This document shows, piece after piece, positions 1 through 7,098 of a stretch of DNA of 9,258 nt. Numbering within the stretch: position 1 is the stretch's first letter; every line of letters begins with the position of its first letter. The translations under genes were made by a program, and so were the position numbers. Where the stretch lies: assembly GCA_913049525.1 (NCBI GenBank), contig CAJWYZ010000047.1:1-9258 (forward strand), in the 5' to 3' direction. The stretch comes from an uncultured Fidelibacterota bacterium. GTDB lineage: Bacteria > Fidelibacterota > Marinisomatia > SCGC-AAA003-L08 > D37C17. A model generated the notes under the pieces. It saw only the letters and a list, made by a program, of their open reading frames with translations, searched no databases and was not told the DNA's origin.

Positions 1-104
1 TTCCTTGCTGTACTTTTTTCTGCCCATTCTGTATCTCCATTTTTAATTGAAAATACACCTTAGCACATTGTCTCATTTATGGGGTCCACTATAGTTTTAT
101 TACT
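1..104 (-). pseudogene. Possible interrupted coding remnant at the window edge
   Basis: Read on the minus strand, one frame gives a protein-like string, IVDPINETMC, then a TAA stop (about 58-60), then GVFSIKNGDTEWAEKSTAR running off the left edge. The composition looks like real coding sequence rather than random AT-rich translation, but no start codon opens the second part. I do not recognise the family. It may be a decayed gene or chance. Confidence 0.2.
68..95 (+). promoter_or_regulatory. Possible sigma70-like promoter for the RACE gene
   Basis: TTGTCT (68-73), a 16-base spacer and TATAGT (90-95) lie upstream of the ATG at 117, which would give a leader of about 15 bases with no ribosome binding site. 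Matches are 4/6 and 5/6 to the bacterial consensus. AT-rich DNA yields such matches by chance, so this is tentative. Confidence 0.3.
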
Positions 105-116
105 GTTTTATTTAAT

Positions 117-2009
117 ATGACGAAATATTACTTTGAGAAAACTTCAAAAATTACAGTTGAATTCATTTCACATAAGAAAAAAACTCGAGTTCCAGCAGGA
201 ATGTCTATCTTTGATTCTGCTAATTGGATTGGACTTCCAATCGAAAGCACCTGTGGAGCATTAGGAACTTGCGGCAAATGTAAGATCCGTGTACTTGAAG
301 GTCAAAGTGGTATTAACGAATTTGATGTAAAATTCTTTACGGAAAAAGAATTAAAAGAAGGATGGAGGTTGTCCTGTAAAGCGATTATTTCACAGGACAT
401 GGTTTGTGAAATTCCGCAATTATTAGGAATACCCAAAGCTTCTATCATGGGTTTTGGCAGGCATGTAATTTTAAATCCTAATGTTCATAAAGTTTATTTG
501 GATTTAAAACCACCCACGATGGAAGATCAATGCAGTGATCACAACAGAATTCATGATGCCCTTATTGAAAATGGATTTGATGTGCAATTACCACTGGATG
601 TTCTAAAACTGCTACCAAGTATTCTGAGACAATCTAAATGGAAAATAACTGCTGTAGTAGTGGGTCAAGAATTAGTTAAAATAGAAACAGGGGATACTTC
701 AAACCGGTGTTATGGGATTGCATTCGATATTGGAACTACAAGTGTTGTTGGAACTTTAATGGATCTTAATACTGGTTCATCAGTTGCAATAAGTTCAACC
801 TTAAATGACCAGGCGGTTTTTGGTGCGGACGTTATCACTAGAATCAGTTACACGATGACCCATAAAAATGGGATAGGAGAATTACAAAAGAAAATCATAA
901 AAACACTGAATACACTGATTAAAGAATTATTAAATAAGTCAAATATATCAAATCATGAAATCTACGAAATTGTAATTACAGCAAATGCCACAATGGTTCA
1001 CCTTCTACTTGGACTAGACCCTGAAGCCATTGGTGTAACGCCTTTCATTCCTGTATTAACAGATTCATACAAATTACATGCAGATGAATTAAATTTAAAA
1101 GTTCTTCCACACGCTCATATATATTTTTTGCCACACCTCGGAGCATATGTTGGTGCTGATATTGTCGGAGGATTACTTGCTTCAGGTATAGTACAAGAAG
1201 ATGCTTTACGCTTGTTGGTTGATGTAGGGACAAACGGTGAAATCATACTGGGCTCGAAAAATGGTGCAGTTGCAACGGCAGCACCTGCTGGTCCTGCATT
1301 TGAAGGTGCACAAATTAAAGATGGTATGCGTGCCAGCGAAGGCGCCATTGAATCTGTACGAATATTTGAAGATAAAATTGAACTACAAGTTATTGGGGAT
1401 GTACCTCCTGTTGGTTTATGTGGGTCAGGGTTATTAGACGTTGTAGCACAACTAAGGATGATTGGCTTTTTAGAAACTTCTGGAAAATTCGTTAAATCCA
1501 ATAATATCAACACTAAATCCAGTACACTTTTCCAACAAAGAATGTGCACTGATAATGATGGTGTACAATCATTTGTATTAGCATGGCCAAATGAAACTGG
1601 AAATAATAAACAAATTGTGCTGACACAACGTGATATACGAGAATTACAATTCGCAAAAAGTGCTATTGCTGGTGGAATTGAAATTTTGATGAAGAAACTT
1701 AACGTTAATACGAATGAATTAAAGAATATATATTTAGCTGGGTCGTTTGGGAATTATATAAATCCTGTAAGCGCTATTGTTGTTGGATTAGTTCCTCCCA
1801 TCCCAATTGATTGTATTAAATCCATAGGAAATTCATCGGGGGAGGGAGCAAAAATAGCTTTGACTTCATTTAGGGAACGGCAAAAAGTAAATAAGTATGA
1901 AAATATCGTTGATTACCTTGAATTGTCTGGAAGTACTGAATTTTCAGATACATTTATGAAATTATTAGATTTTCCTGAGTTAAACAAACTGAATTTGGAT
2001 ATGAACTGA
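117..2009 (+). CDS. Reductive activator of corrinoid proteins (RACE; [2Fe-2S] + ASKHA ATPase)
   Basis: Predicted to re-reduce inactive Co(II) corrinoid on methyl-transfer proteins to Co(I), coupled to ATP hydrolysis, in the cytoplasm. The 630-residue length is normal for the [2Fe-2S]-containing RACE group. A plant-type ferredoxin domain (about 12-100) shows the cluster ligands C46-x5-C52-x2-C55 and C87. A linker region follows (about 105-195). An ASKHA/DUF4445 domain (about 198-620) has the phosphate-binding loops FDIGTTS (203-209) and DVGTNGE (369-375), plus AGSFGNYI (541-548). It lacks the C-terminal ferredoxin-like cysteine clusters of methanogen RamA, so it belongs to the bacterial O-demethylase-activator style. 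The ATG at 117 places the ferredoxin domain at the usual distance, but no Shine-Dalgarno precedes it. It is separated from the corrinoid protein it presumably serves (5050-5781) and lies on the opposite strand. Family assignment is secure; the partner protein is inferred. Confidence 0.93.
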   Translation: MTKYYFEKTSKITVEFISHKKKTRVPAGMSIFDSANWIGLPIESTCGALGTCGKCKIRVLEGQSGINEFDVKFFTEKELKEGWRLSCKAIISQDMVCEIPQLLGIPKASIMGFGRHVILNPNVHKVYLDLKPPTMEDQCSDHNRIHDALIENGFDVQLPLDVLKLLPSILRQSKWKITAVVVGQELVKIETGDTSNRCYGIAFDIGTTSVVGTLMDLNTGSSVAISSTLNDQAVFGADVITRISYTMTHKNGIGELQKKIIKTLNTLIKELLNKSNISNHEIYEIVITANATMVHLLLGLDPEAIGVTPFIPVLTDSYKLHADELNLKVLPHAHIYFLPHLGAYVGADIVGGLLASGIVQEDALRLLVDVGTNGEIILGSKNGAVATAAPAGPAFEGAQIKDGMRASEGAIESVRIFEDKIELQVIGDVPPVGLCGSGLLDVVAQLRMIGFLETSGKFVKSNNINTKSSTLFQQRMCTDNDGVQSFVLAWPNETGNNKQIVLTQRDIRELQFAKSAIAGGIEILMKKLNVNTNELKNIYLAGSFGNYINPVSAIVVGLVPPIPIDCIKSIGNSSGEGAKIALTSFRERQKVNKYENIVDYLELSGSTEFSDTFMKLLDFPELNKLNLDMN

Positions 2010-2071
2010 TTCAAAAAAATATTTTCAAAAAAACTGTATATTTTATCCATCATAACAAATTTAATCCTGGT

Positions 2072-3346
2072 ATGATTAACCAATATTCAATAAATGCAAT
2101 AAATAAAATAAAACAAGATGCTACATTAATAAAGCCATTATATGGAAGTTATTGCTTTTCAAATATCACCACTTTCTTCCATAATTTATTTAATAATAAT
2201 GTTTTAACTAAGATGCCCCACGATGTTTTAGGGGATTTGCATAATAAATATGATAATATTATATTTTTTTATATTGACGGATTAGGCTGGAATATTTTTG
2301 AAAAATATATTCATCACTTTGATTTTTTTAAAAAATTCCATCAAAAGGGTGTGATTTCTAAAATTACAAGTATGTTCCCATCCAATACAGCTCCTCATAT
2401 TATTTCGTGCCACACTGGACTTACCTCAAGTGAAAGCGGAATTTATGAATACATTCAATATGAACCAAGCGTAGATAAATTGATTTCTCCATTATTTTTT
2501 TCAACGGTTGACGATACTTCTCGTGATGGACTTTTAAAATATGGCATTAAACCAGAAGATATTATACCAAACAATTCATTTTATAATAAACTTAGAGGAG
2601 ATGGAATTAATAGTTATATTTTTATAAATTATGAATTAAACAAATCGATAATAAATAATACGCTGTATAGTGGTACATCAAAAATAATACCCTATGGCAC
2701 ATTTGCTGAGGGTTGCACTTTATTGTTGGAAGAATTTAAAAGTAACAAAAAAACTTCATACTATTATTTTTATGTTGGGACATTGGATGAAGTTGGCCAT
2801 AGGAATGGCCCTGAATCTAATGCGTATTTATCAGAATTAAATAGCTTGCAATATATTTTAAATGACTTATTAGATAATCTAATCCGTTTTAACCAATATA
2901 ACTCACTTTTAGCTGTAAGTACTGATCATGGTATGTGTCATATCAATCCTAATGAGGTCTATTATATTAATGAAATTATACCTGAAATACATAATTATTT
3001 ACTGAATAGTGTCAATGGTATGCCGATATTACCAGCTGGCAGTACTAGAGATGTATTTTTATACATCAAAAAAGAATATTTACATGAAGCAAAATCTATT
3101 TTGGAAGCCAAATTCCTTGGAATTGCAAATATTGTACTTGTAAAGGATTTGATCGATGATGGGTGGTTTGGGGAAAAAGTAACTTCTGAATTTAATTCTA
3201 GAATTGCCGACATTGCTATCATTCCAAATCCCGGTAATATTGTTTGGTGGAATAATCCCGATCATATGATAGTAAATGAATATGGCCATCATGGAGGTAA
3301 TTCTGATATAGAAATGGAGATTCCATTTTTGTTAATGAACATATGA
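2072..3346 (+). CDS. Alkaline-phosphatase-superfamily phosphodiesterase / nucleotide pyrophosphatase-like protein
   Basis: A 424-residue protein of the type I phosphodiesterase/nucleotide pyrophosphatase branch. Every expected metal or catalytic position is visible: metal ligand D69 in YIDGLG, nucleophile T106 in FPSNTAP, D239 and H243 in LDEVGH, D285-H286 in STDHGM, and H407 in YGHHGG. It should therefore be a working two-metal hydrolase of phosphate di- or monoesters. No signal peptide or membrane segment is evident, so it is probably cytoplasmic. It starts 62 bases after the RACE gene on the same strand and may be co-transcribed. The ATG at 2072 has no Shine-Dalgarno. The substrate is unknown; related enzymes cleave nucleotides, phospholipid head groups such as glycerophosphocholine, or sugar-nucleotides. 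A link to methyl metabolism rests only on position. Confidence 0.85.
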   Translation: MINQYSINAINKIKQDATLIKPLYGSYCFSNITTFFHNLFNNNVLTKMPHDVLGDLHNKYDNIIFFYIDGLGWNIFEKYIHHFDFFKKFHQKGVISKITSMFPSNTAPHIISCHTGLTSSESGIYEYIQYEPSVDKLISPLFFSTVDDTSRDGLLKYGIKPEDIIPNNSFYNKLRGDGINSYIFINYELNKSIINNTLYSGTSKIIPYGTFAEGCTLLLEEFKSNKKTSYYYFYVGTLDEVGHRNGPESNAYLSELNSLQYILNDLLDNLIRFNQYNSLLAVSTDHGMCHINPNEVYYINEIIPEIHNYLLNSVNGMPILPAGSTRDVFLYIKKEYLHEAKSILEAKFLGIANIVLVKDLIDDGWFGEKVTSEFNSRIADIAIIPNPGNIVWWNNPDHMIVNEYGHHGGNSDIEMEIPFLLMNI

Positions 3347-3426
3347 TATAAATAAATATTTTATAATTATCACGTTACAGATTGACTGGAGCTAATTAGA
3401 TATTGAAAACAAAAAAATCTATTGTT

Positions 3427-3483
3427 GCAAATTGATATATATCAAAATAAGCAAATTAATATTGTCCATTATATTTGCAAATT
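3427..3483 (+). repeat. Three direct copies of GCAAATT
   Basis: GCAAATT occurs at 3427-3433, 3451-3457 and 3477-3483, with starts 24 and 26 bases apart, roughly two or more helical turns. It lies in the 210-base gap between the phosphodiesterase gene and the broken dioxygenase-like fragment. It could be a protein-binding array upstream of the fragment, or coincidence in AT-rich DNA. Nothing else is evident in the gap 3347-3556. Confidence 0.25.
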
Positions 3484-3556
3484 CAGTCCAAGTAGAATTA
3501 CTAAAATACCAGTAATAGTAATTTAAATAAGTTGAGAACAAATCATAAAGGATTTT

Positions 3557-3715
3557 ATGACACAAAAAATAATGAAAAACATTTCTAATTATGAAGATTC
3601 AAATGATCTTATATCAGATCCCATAAAATTACGAAATAAAGCAAATAAAGATGGCTATTAATTTTTTAAAAATCTTTTGGATAGAAAGAATAATTTGCTC
3701 AATTTAAAAGAGTAA
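3557..3715 (+). pseudogene. Broken N-terminus of a phytanoyl-CoA dioxygenase (PhyH)-like gene
   Basis: The ATG at 3557 is preceded by a good ribosome binding site, AAAGGA, one of few in the window. It opens 34 codons ending in DPIKLRNKANKDGY, then TAA (3659-3661). The same frame continues as FFKNLLDRKNNLLNLKE to TAA at 3713-3715. Restoring the first stop to a leucine codon (TTA) would give DGYLFFKNLLD, the typical opening of PhyH-type Fe(II)/2-oxoglutarate dioxygenases (DGYLxxxGLLD). Only about 50 of the roughly 250-300 expected residues remain. The fragment ends directly against the stop codon of the opposing methyltransferase gene (3716-3718), as if the rest was lost in a rearrangement. The PhyH assignment comes from a short motif and is tentative; that the frame is interrupted is seen directly. 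Confidence 0.45.
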
Positions 3716-5053
3716 TTAATCCGTACTTATTTTATTTAAATACTCTAATGGGTGTTTCCAATAATCACTTTCATTTAACAATTTAATCATTTGACTTGAA
3801 TTTGAATTTAATAAATCTTTGTTGTTCCCAAGTTCGAAAGCTGCTGAAAAAGCAGCAACAATATTTCCTGGGGGAACATCTCCAAGTATATTATGTATAG
3901 ATGAAAAAATATATCCACTGTCTTTAGAGAGTATTTGCAGTCTGTATTTTACATCTTCATAAATTTGTTTTGATGTACCAAATGGTAAAACGCGATGACT
4001 GTCAACACCCCCTCCCCAAAAAGTAATATCCTTTCCGAATTCTGATTTAAGCTCATTTGGATTCATATTCTCTGCATCAGTTTGAATGGTATTCAAGCAG
4101 TCAACTCCCATATCTATTAAGGTAGGTATGTATTCTTTAATTGAACCACAAGTATGAAAGAGGATGGATGCCTCTGAATAATCATGAATAGTTTGAAATA
4201 TTTGTTTATGACAGGGATATATAAATTTTTTATAATCTTCCATTTTCATCATTGGCCCCCTTTGATGGCCAAGGTCATCTGCAACTAAAAACACATCTAT
4301 ATATTTTCCAATATTTTTCAAATACTTTTTTAAGCCGACAATTATTTCATTCGTCAATCTATCAAAGAAATATGATGCTATTTTAGGCTCAGCAATCATG
4401 TGCATATATGTAGTATCCCAGCCCAATATTCCTTGAGCATTTTCTAGTACTGTAGCAAAATAATCTGACACTACAGCTCTATTTGTTTTTCCAATCAGTT
4501 TTTTTGCATAACCATCAGCCCATTTAATTTCTTCATCACTTACATGTATTCGAGCAAGAAAATTTCCTTCATAATGATCAAACCACTCATCAATTTCTTT
4601 CGTTGTTGATGCATTTTTTAATGGATGATGAAACAATGTGAATCCATGTGTTCCCTCTGCTGGTGCTTCTGCAATCCTGATCCCATTTTCAAACCATTCA
4701 AAATCTCCAGAATCATTTACATTTGGATTATAATCCTCTGGCACTAGGCATAAGGTGCCATCAGGGTATTTCCACTCTTTAAATCTCTCATTGGCAATTC
4801 CCAAAGACATTTTATGCCTTGGCAAGGTAACTGTATCTGAATGAAATAAATCCAAAATAGTATCTGATATTTCGGGTATTTGTGACCACGTATGAAATAT
4901 TTTAGGTTTAATATCTGTAAGATTTAAATATTTCAACAAATTTGAATATGCAATAAGATTTATGCCAGTAACACCCGTACTACCAACATCAATTGGAACT
5001 CGATCTGTTTCCTCATGACGAATAGCAGCCTTTATTCTTTCTTTTGAATTCAT
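3716..5053 (-). CDS. UroD/MtaA-family corrinoid-linked methyltransferase, 445 aa
   Basis: A cobamide-dependent methyltransferase of the uroporphyrinogen decarboxylase superfamily, not a haem-pathway enzyme. It opens with MNSKERIKAAIRHEETDRVP, the standard start of this group. It keeps DDLGHQRGPM (259-268), the candidate zinc ligands H300-x-C302 in HTCGS, GGGVDS (347-352) and HNILGDVPPGNI (387-398). It is longer than the usual 340-370 residues because of an expanded region (about 75-165) and a C-terminal tail. Its ATG overlaps the stop of the corrinoid-protein gene as ATGA, so the two are translationally coupled and probably act together. Most likely role: moving a methyl group onto or off that corrinoid protein. 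Direction and substrate cannot be read from sequence. Confidence 0.88.
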   Translation of the reverse strand: MNSKERIKAAIRHEETDRVPIDVGSTGVTGINLIAYSNLLKYLNLTDIKPKIFHTWSQIPEISDTILDLFHSDTVTLPRHKMSLGIANERFKEWKYPDGTLCLVPEDYNPNVNDSGDFEWFENGIRIAEAPAEGTHGFTLFHHPLKNASTTKEIDEWFDHYEGNFLARIHVSDEEIKWADGYAKKLIGKTNRAVVSDYFATVLENAQGILGWDTTYMHMIAEPKIASYFFDRLTNEIIVGLKKYLKNIGKYIDVFLVADDLGHQRGPMMKMEDYKKFIYPCHKQIFQTIHDYSEASILFHTCGSIKEYIPTLIDMGVDCLNTIQTDAENMNPNELKSEFGKDITFWGGGVDSHRVLPFGTSKQIYEDVKYRLQILSKDSGYIFSSIHNILGDVPPGNIVAAFSAAFELGNNKDLLNSNSSQMIKLLNESDYWKHPLEYLNKISTD

Positions 5054-5781
5054 TTTGATTTATGAGACGGTTTTACGATATTTTCAAATTTATCTACAAC
5101 AATATTAACATCTGTATTACGTTCAAAATTTTTTTGTTCAATATTTAATAAATTTTTAACTACACGAACACATTCAGTTGCATTTTTTGCATAGCCATCT
5201 GCAGTACACATATCTGCATATTCCTTAGTTACAGGTGCTCCTCCTACAATAATCTTTACATCCTTTCTTAAATTAGCATTATCAAGAATTTCTATATTCT
5301 TTTTAAACATTGGCATAGTTGTTGTTAAAAAAGCAGAAAATCCAATACAATCTGGTTTTTTGTCTTTAACTGAATCTGCAATTACTTCAGGAGAAACATT
5401 TATTCCTAAATCGATTATTTCAAAGCCGGCACCACTTAGCATAGTATTACATAAATTCTTGCCAATATCATGCATATCACCTTTAACAGTTGCCATTAGG
5501 AATTTTCCTAGTTTCTTTGTGCCTTCTTTTTCCATTAATGGTGTCAATATATCCATAGCACTCTGCATAGCCCTTGCTGAAACAAGCATTTCCGGAACAA
5601 AATATTCACCAGTCTCAAATAGTCTTCCAACTTCTTCTAGACCTGGTATCATTGAATCCCACAATAATTCAGATGGGGTCAAACCCAAATCTAATCCTTT
5701 ATTCGTTAAATCAATCACAGGCAATTTGTTTCCTTCTAGTATATGATTATAAAGTTCGTCAAGTAATTCATCCTTATTCAT
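5050..5781 (-). CDS. Corrinoid (B12-binding) methyl-carrier protein
   Basis: A 243-residue methyl-carrier of the MtaC/MtbC/MttC type, shuttling a methyl group on the cobalt of a bound cobamide between two methyltransferases. The N-terminal cap domain (about 1-90) carries PGLEEVGRLFETGEYFVPEM (46-65). The B12-binding Rossmann domain (about 92-215) has GDMHDIGKN (101-109), with H104 as the lower axial cobalt ligand. It also has GFSAFLTTTM (147-156) and GGAPV (180-184), which contact the nucleotide tail. A charged tail of about 30 residues after 213 is longer than usual and of unknown role. The ATG at 5781 gives a complete cap domain, without a clear Shine-Dalgarno. It overlaps the downstream methyltransferase gene by four bases (ATGA). 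Its reactivation probably depends on the RACE protein at 117-2009. Confidence 0.95.
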   Translation of the reverse strand: MNKDELLDELYNHILEGNKLPVIDLTNKGLDLGLTPSELLWDSMIPGLEEVGRLFETGEYFVPEMLVSARAMQSAMDILTPLMEKEGTKKLGKFLMATVKGDMHDIGKNLCNTMLSGAGFEIIDLGINVSPEVIADSVKDKKPDCIGFSAFLTTTMPMFKKNIEILDNANLRKDVKIIVGGAPVTKEYADMCTADGYAKNATECVRVVKNLLNIEQKNFERNTDVNIVVDKFENIVKPSHKSK

Positions 5782-5813
5782 ATCATACTATTATTAAAAG
5801 GTTATAAGACTGT

Positions 5814-5844
5814 ATAAGTTCCAATTATACAATTTCTAACTTAT
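5814..5844 (-). promoter_or_regulatory. Inverted repeat flanking a -10-like box upstream of the corrinoid-protein gene
   Basis: ATAAGTT (5814-5820) and AACTTAT (5838-5844) are perfect inverted 7-base arms separated by 17 bases. Between them, on the minus strand, lies TATAAT (5824-5829), about 43 bases before the ATG at 5781. This is the layout of an operator overlapping a promoter. The -35 side is poor (TTATTC). An archaeal reading with a TATA-like box further upstream (TTTATAAA) is also possible. Confidence 0.3.
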
Positions 5845-5947
5845 CTGAATAATTCAATTTTTATAAATATATTAGGTTTAATTATTAATTAATAGCAAAA
5901 ATTTTATGTTTATATATAATAATCCTAATTACCACACTATTCCCTTT

Positions 5948-5965
5948 ATAAATTTTAAAATTTAT
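5948..5965. repeat. 18-base perfect A/T palindrome over a stop codon
   Basis: The sequence at 5948-5965 is its own reverse complement and covers the TAA stop (5955-5957) of the compact UroD-type gene. Being all A/T, it would make a weak hairpin. It may help end transcription or be chance. The remainder of the 173-base gap 5782-5954 is plain AT-rich promoter-like sequence. Confidence 0.25.
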
Positions 5966-6944
5966 TATTTGTGTATAATTTTGAATATTGATTAGCTATA
6001 TCATATGCATAAATTAATCGTTCTATAGGGATTTCAGGTTGAACAAAATGACCAGTATTAAATATAAAACCTCCACCTGGAGCATATATTTCAAATCTTT
6101 TTTTAATGTAATTCTTTAATTCTTCACCATCATATAGATTTAATCCTTCTACTGTATCTAAAGAACCATAAAATGTAATTTTATCCCCAAAGTTATTTTT
6201 CAACAGTTCGGGTACCATTCCTGCACTTTCTTGTATTGGGTGAAGCATATTAAAACCCATATCTATAATATCTGGTACAATATCGAAAATATATCCATCA
6301 CTATGTAAATTTACGGGAACACCTCGATTCTTTGCAGTTTTGACTAATTTTTCAGTATAGGGGGCTATAAGTTCTCTCCATAAATCTGGCGAAAACAACA
6401 TGTTATTGTTTCCACCCCAATCATCTGAAATTGTAATAATATCCACTCCTTCATCTATGCAATCTTCAATTATATAACATAACCAGTCAGACAACTTATC
6501 AAACCAAGTACGCATTAAATCTTGTTCAAGTGCTAAATTGGCCCAACAATTCTCTATACCTAAGAAAGTACTTGTACTTTCTATGATACCCCATATATGA
6601 CCAATTACCGCCTTATTATCTCCATATTTTTCAACACCTTTCTTTATATTTATTCCACTAAAATCTTCATTCCAATCATTATATTCCAACCAAAACTCTT
6701 TTTTTGGTTTACCTAATTTAACATTTGTTAAATCCTCTACTTCTACTTGTTTACCTAATTGATTCGGCCAAGGTACGTAACACGTAAATATATCTATATT
6801 GAATTCTTCCATGAATTTATCGTGGGTTCCATAAACCTCTTCCATTTTCTGGACCAGCTTTTTTTGATAAACCCAACAATCTAAAGGCACTCGATCTACT
6901 GCTTCTTTATTGAGTGTAGATATAACTCTTTCTTTTGAATTCAT
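5955..6944 (-). CDS. Compact UroD-family methyltransferase-like protein with HSDG in place of HxCG
   Basis: A 329-residue UroD-superfamily protein. MNSKERVISTLNKEAVDRVP is the family's usual start, and its first 18 coding bases are identical to those of the 445-residue paralogue. DDWGGNNNMLFSPDLWRELI (174-193) matches the family's DDLGxQxGLLISPxLWRExI segment. At the metal site it has H214-S-D216-G where the other two copies have H-T-C-G, and it continues with NTGHFVQPEIPIERL (296-310). The catalytic metal, if any, would thus be held by His/Asp rather than His/Cys. It lies 173 bases upstream of the corrinoid-protein gene on the same strand and could be in the same transcript or have its own promoter. 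Probably a methyl donor or acceptor half-reaction enzyme; substrate unknown. Confidence 0.87.
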   Translation of the reverse strand: MNSKERVISTLNKEAVDRVPLDCWVYQKKLVQKMEEVYGTHDKFMEEFNIDIFTCYVPWPNQLGKQVEVEDLTNVKLGKPKKEFWLEYNDWNEDFSGINIKKGVEKYGDNKAVIGHIWGIIESTSTFLGIENCWANLALEQDLMRTWFDKLSDWLCYIIEDCIDEGVDIITISDDWGGNNNMLFSPDLWRELIAPYTEKLVKTAKNRGVPVNLHSDGYIFDIVPDIIDMGFNMLHPIQESAGMVPELLKNNFGDKITFYGSLDTVEGLNLYDGEELKNYIKKRFEIYAPGGGFIFNTGHFVQPEIPIERLIYAYDIANQYSKLYTNNKF

Positions 6945-7076
6945 ATTTTCTCTAATTCTATTAAAACTGGGTTGAAATTGATGTTATGGCTATCCATTTT
7001 CCAAAGTTGATTTGAACCTCGACAGCTCGAAACGTACTTTCTAACACTTTATAGAACATTCACAAAAATAAGTTCT

Positions 7077-7098
7077 TAATCTAGAGAATTCCAGATTA
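7077..7098 (-). terminator. Weak hairpin starting at the stop codon of the upstream UroD-type gene
   Basis: On the minus strand TAATCT (7098-7093, beginning with the TAA stop) pairs with AGATTA (7082-7077). One further G-T pair is possible, with a loop of about 8-10 bases. A T-rich run follows some 9 bases later. The stem is short and the T-tract is displaced, so this is at best a weak terminator. The rest of the 151-base gap 6945-7095 shows nothing distinctive. Confidence 0.25.

Noticed and set aside
1115..1549. 144-codon minus-strand frame within the RACE gene
   Set aside because: Antisense shadow of a well-conserved coding region with clear motifs on the plus strand.
5360..5746. 128-codon plus-strand frame within the corrinoid-protein gene
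   Set aside because: Antisense shadow; the minus strand carries the intact B12-binding signature.
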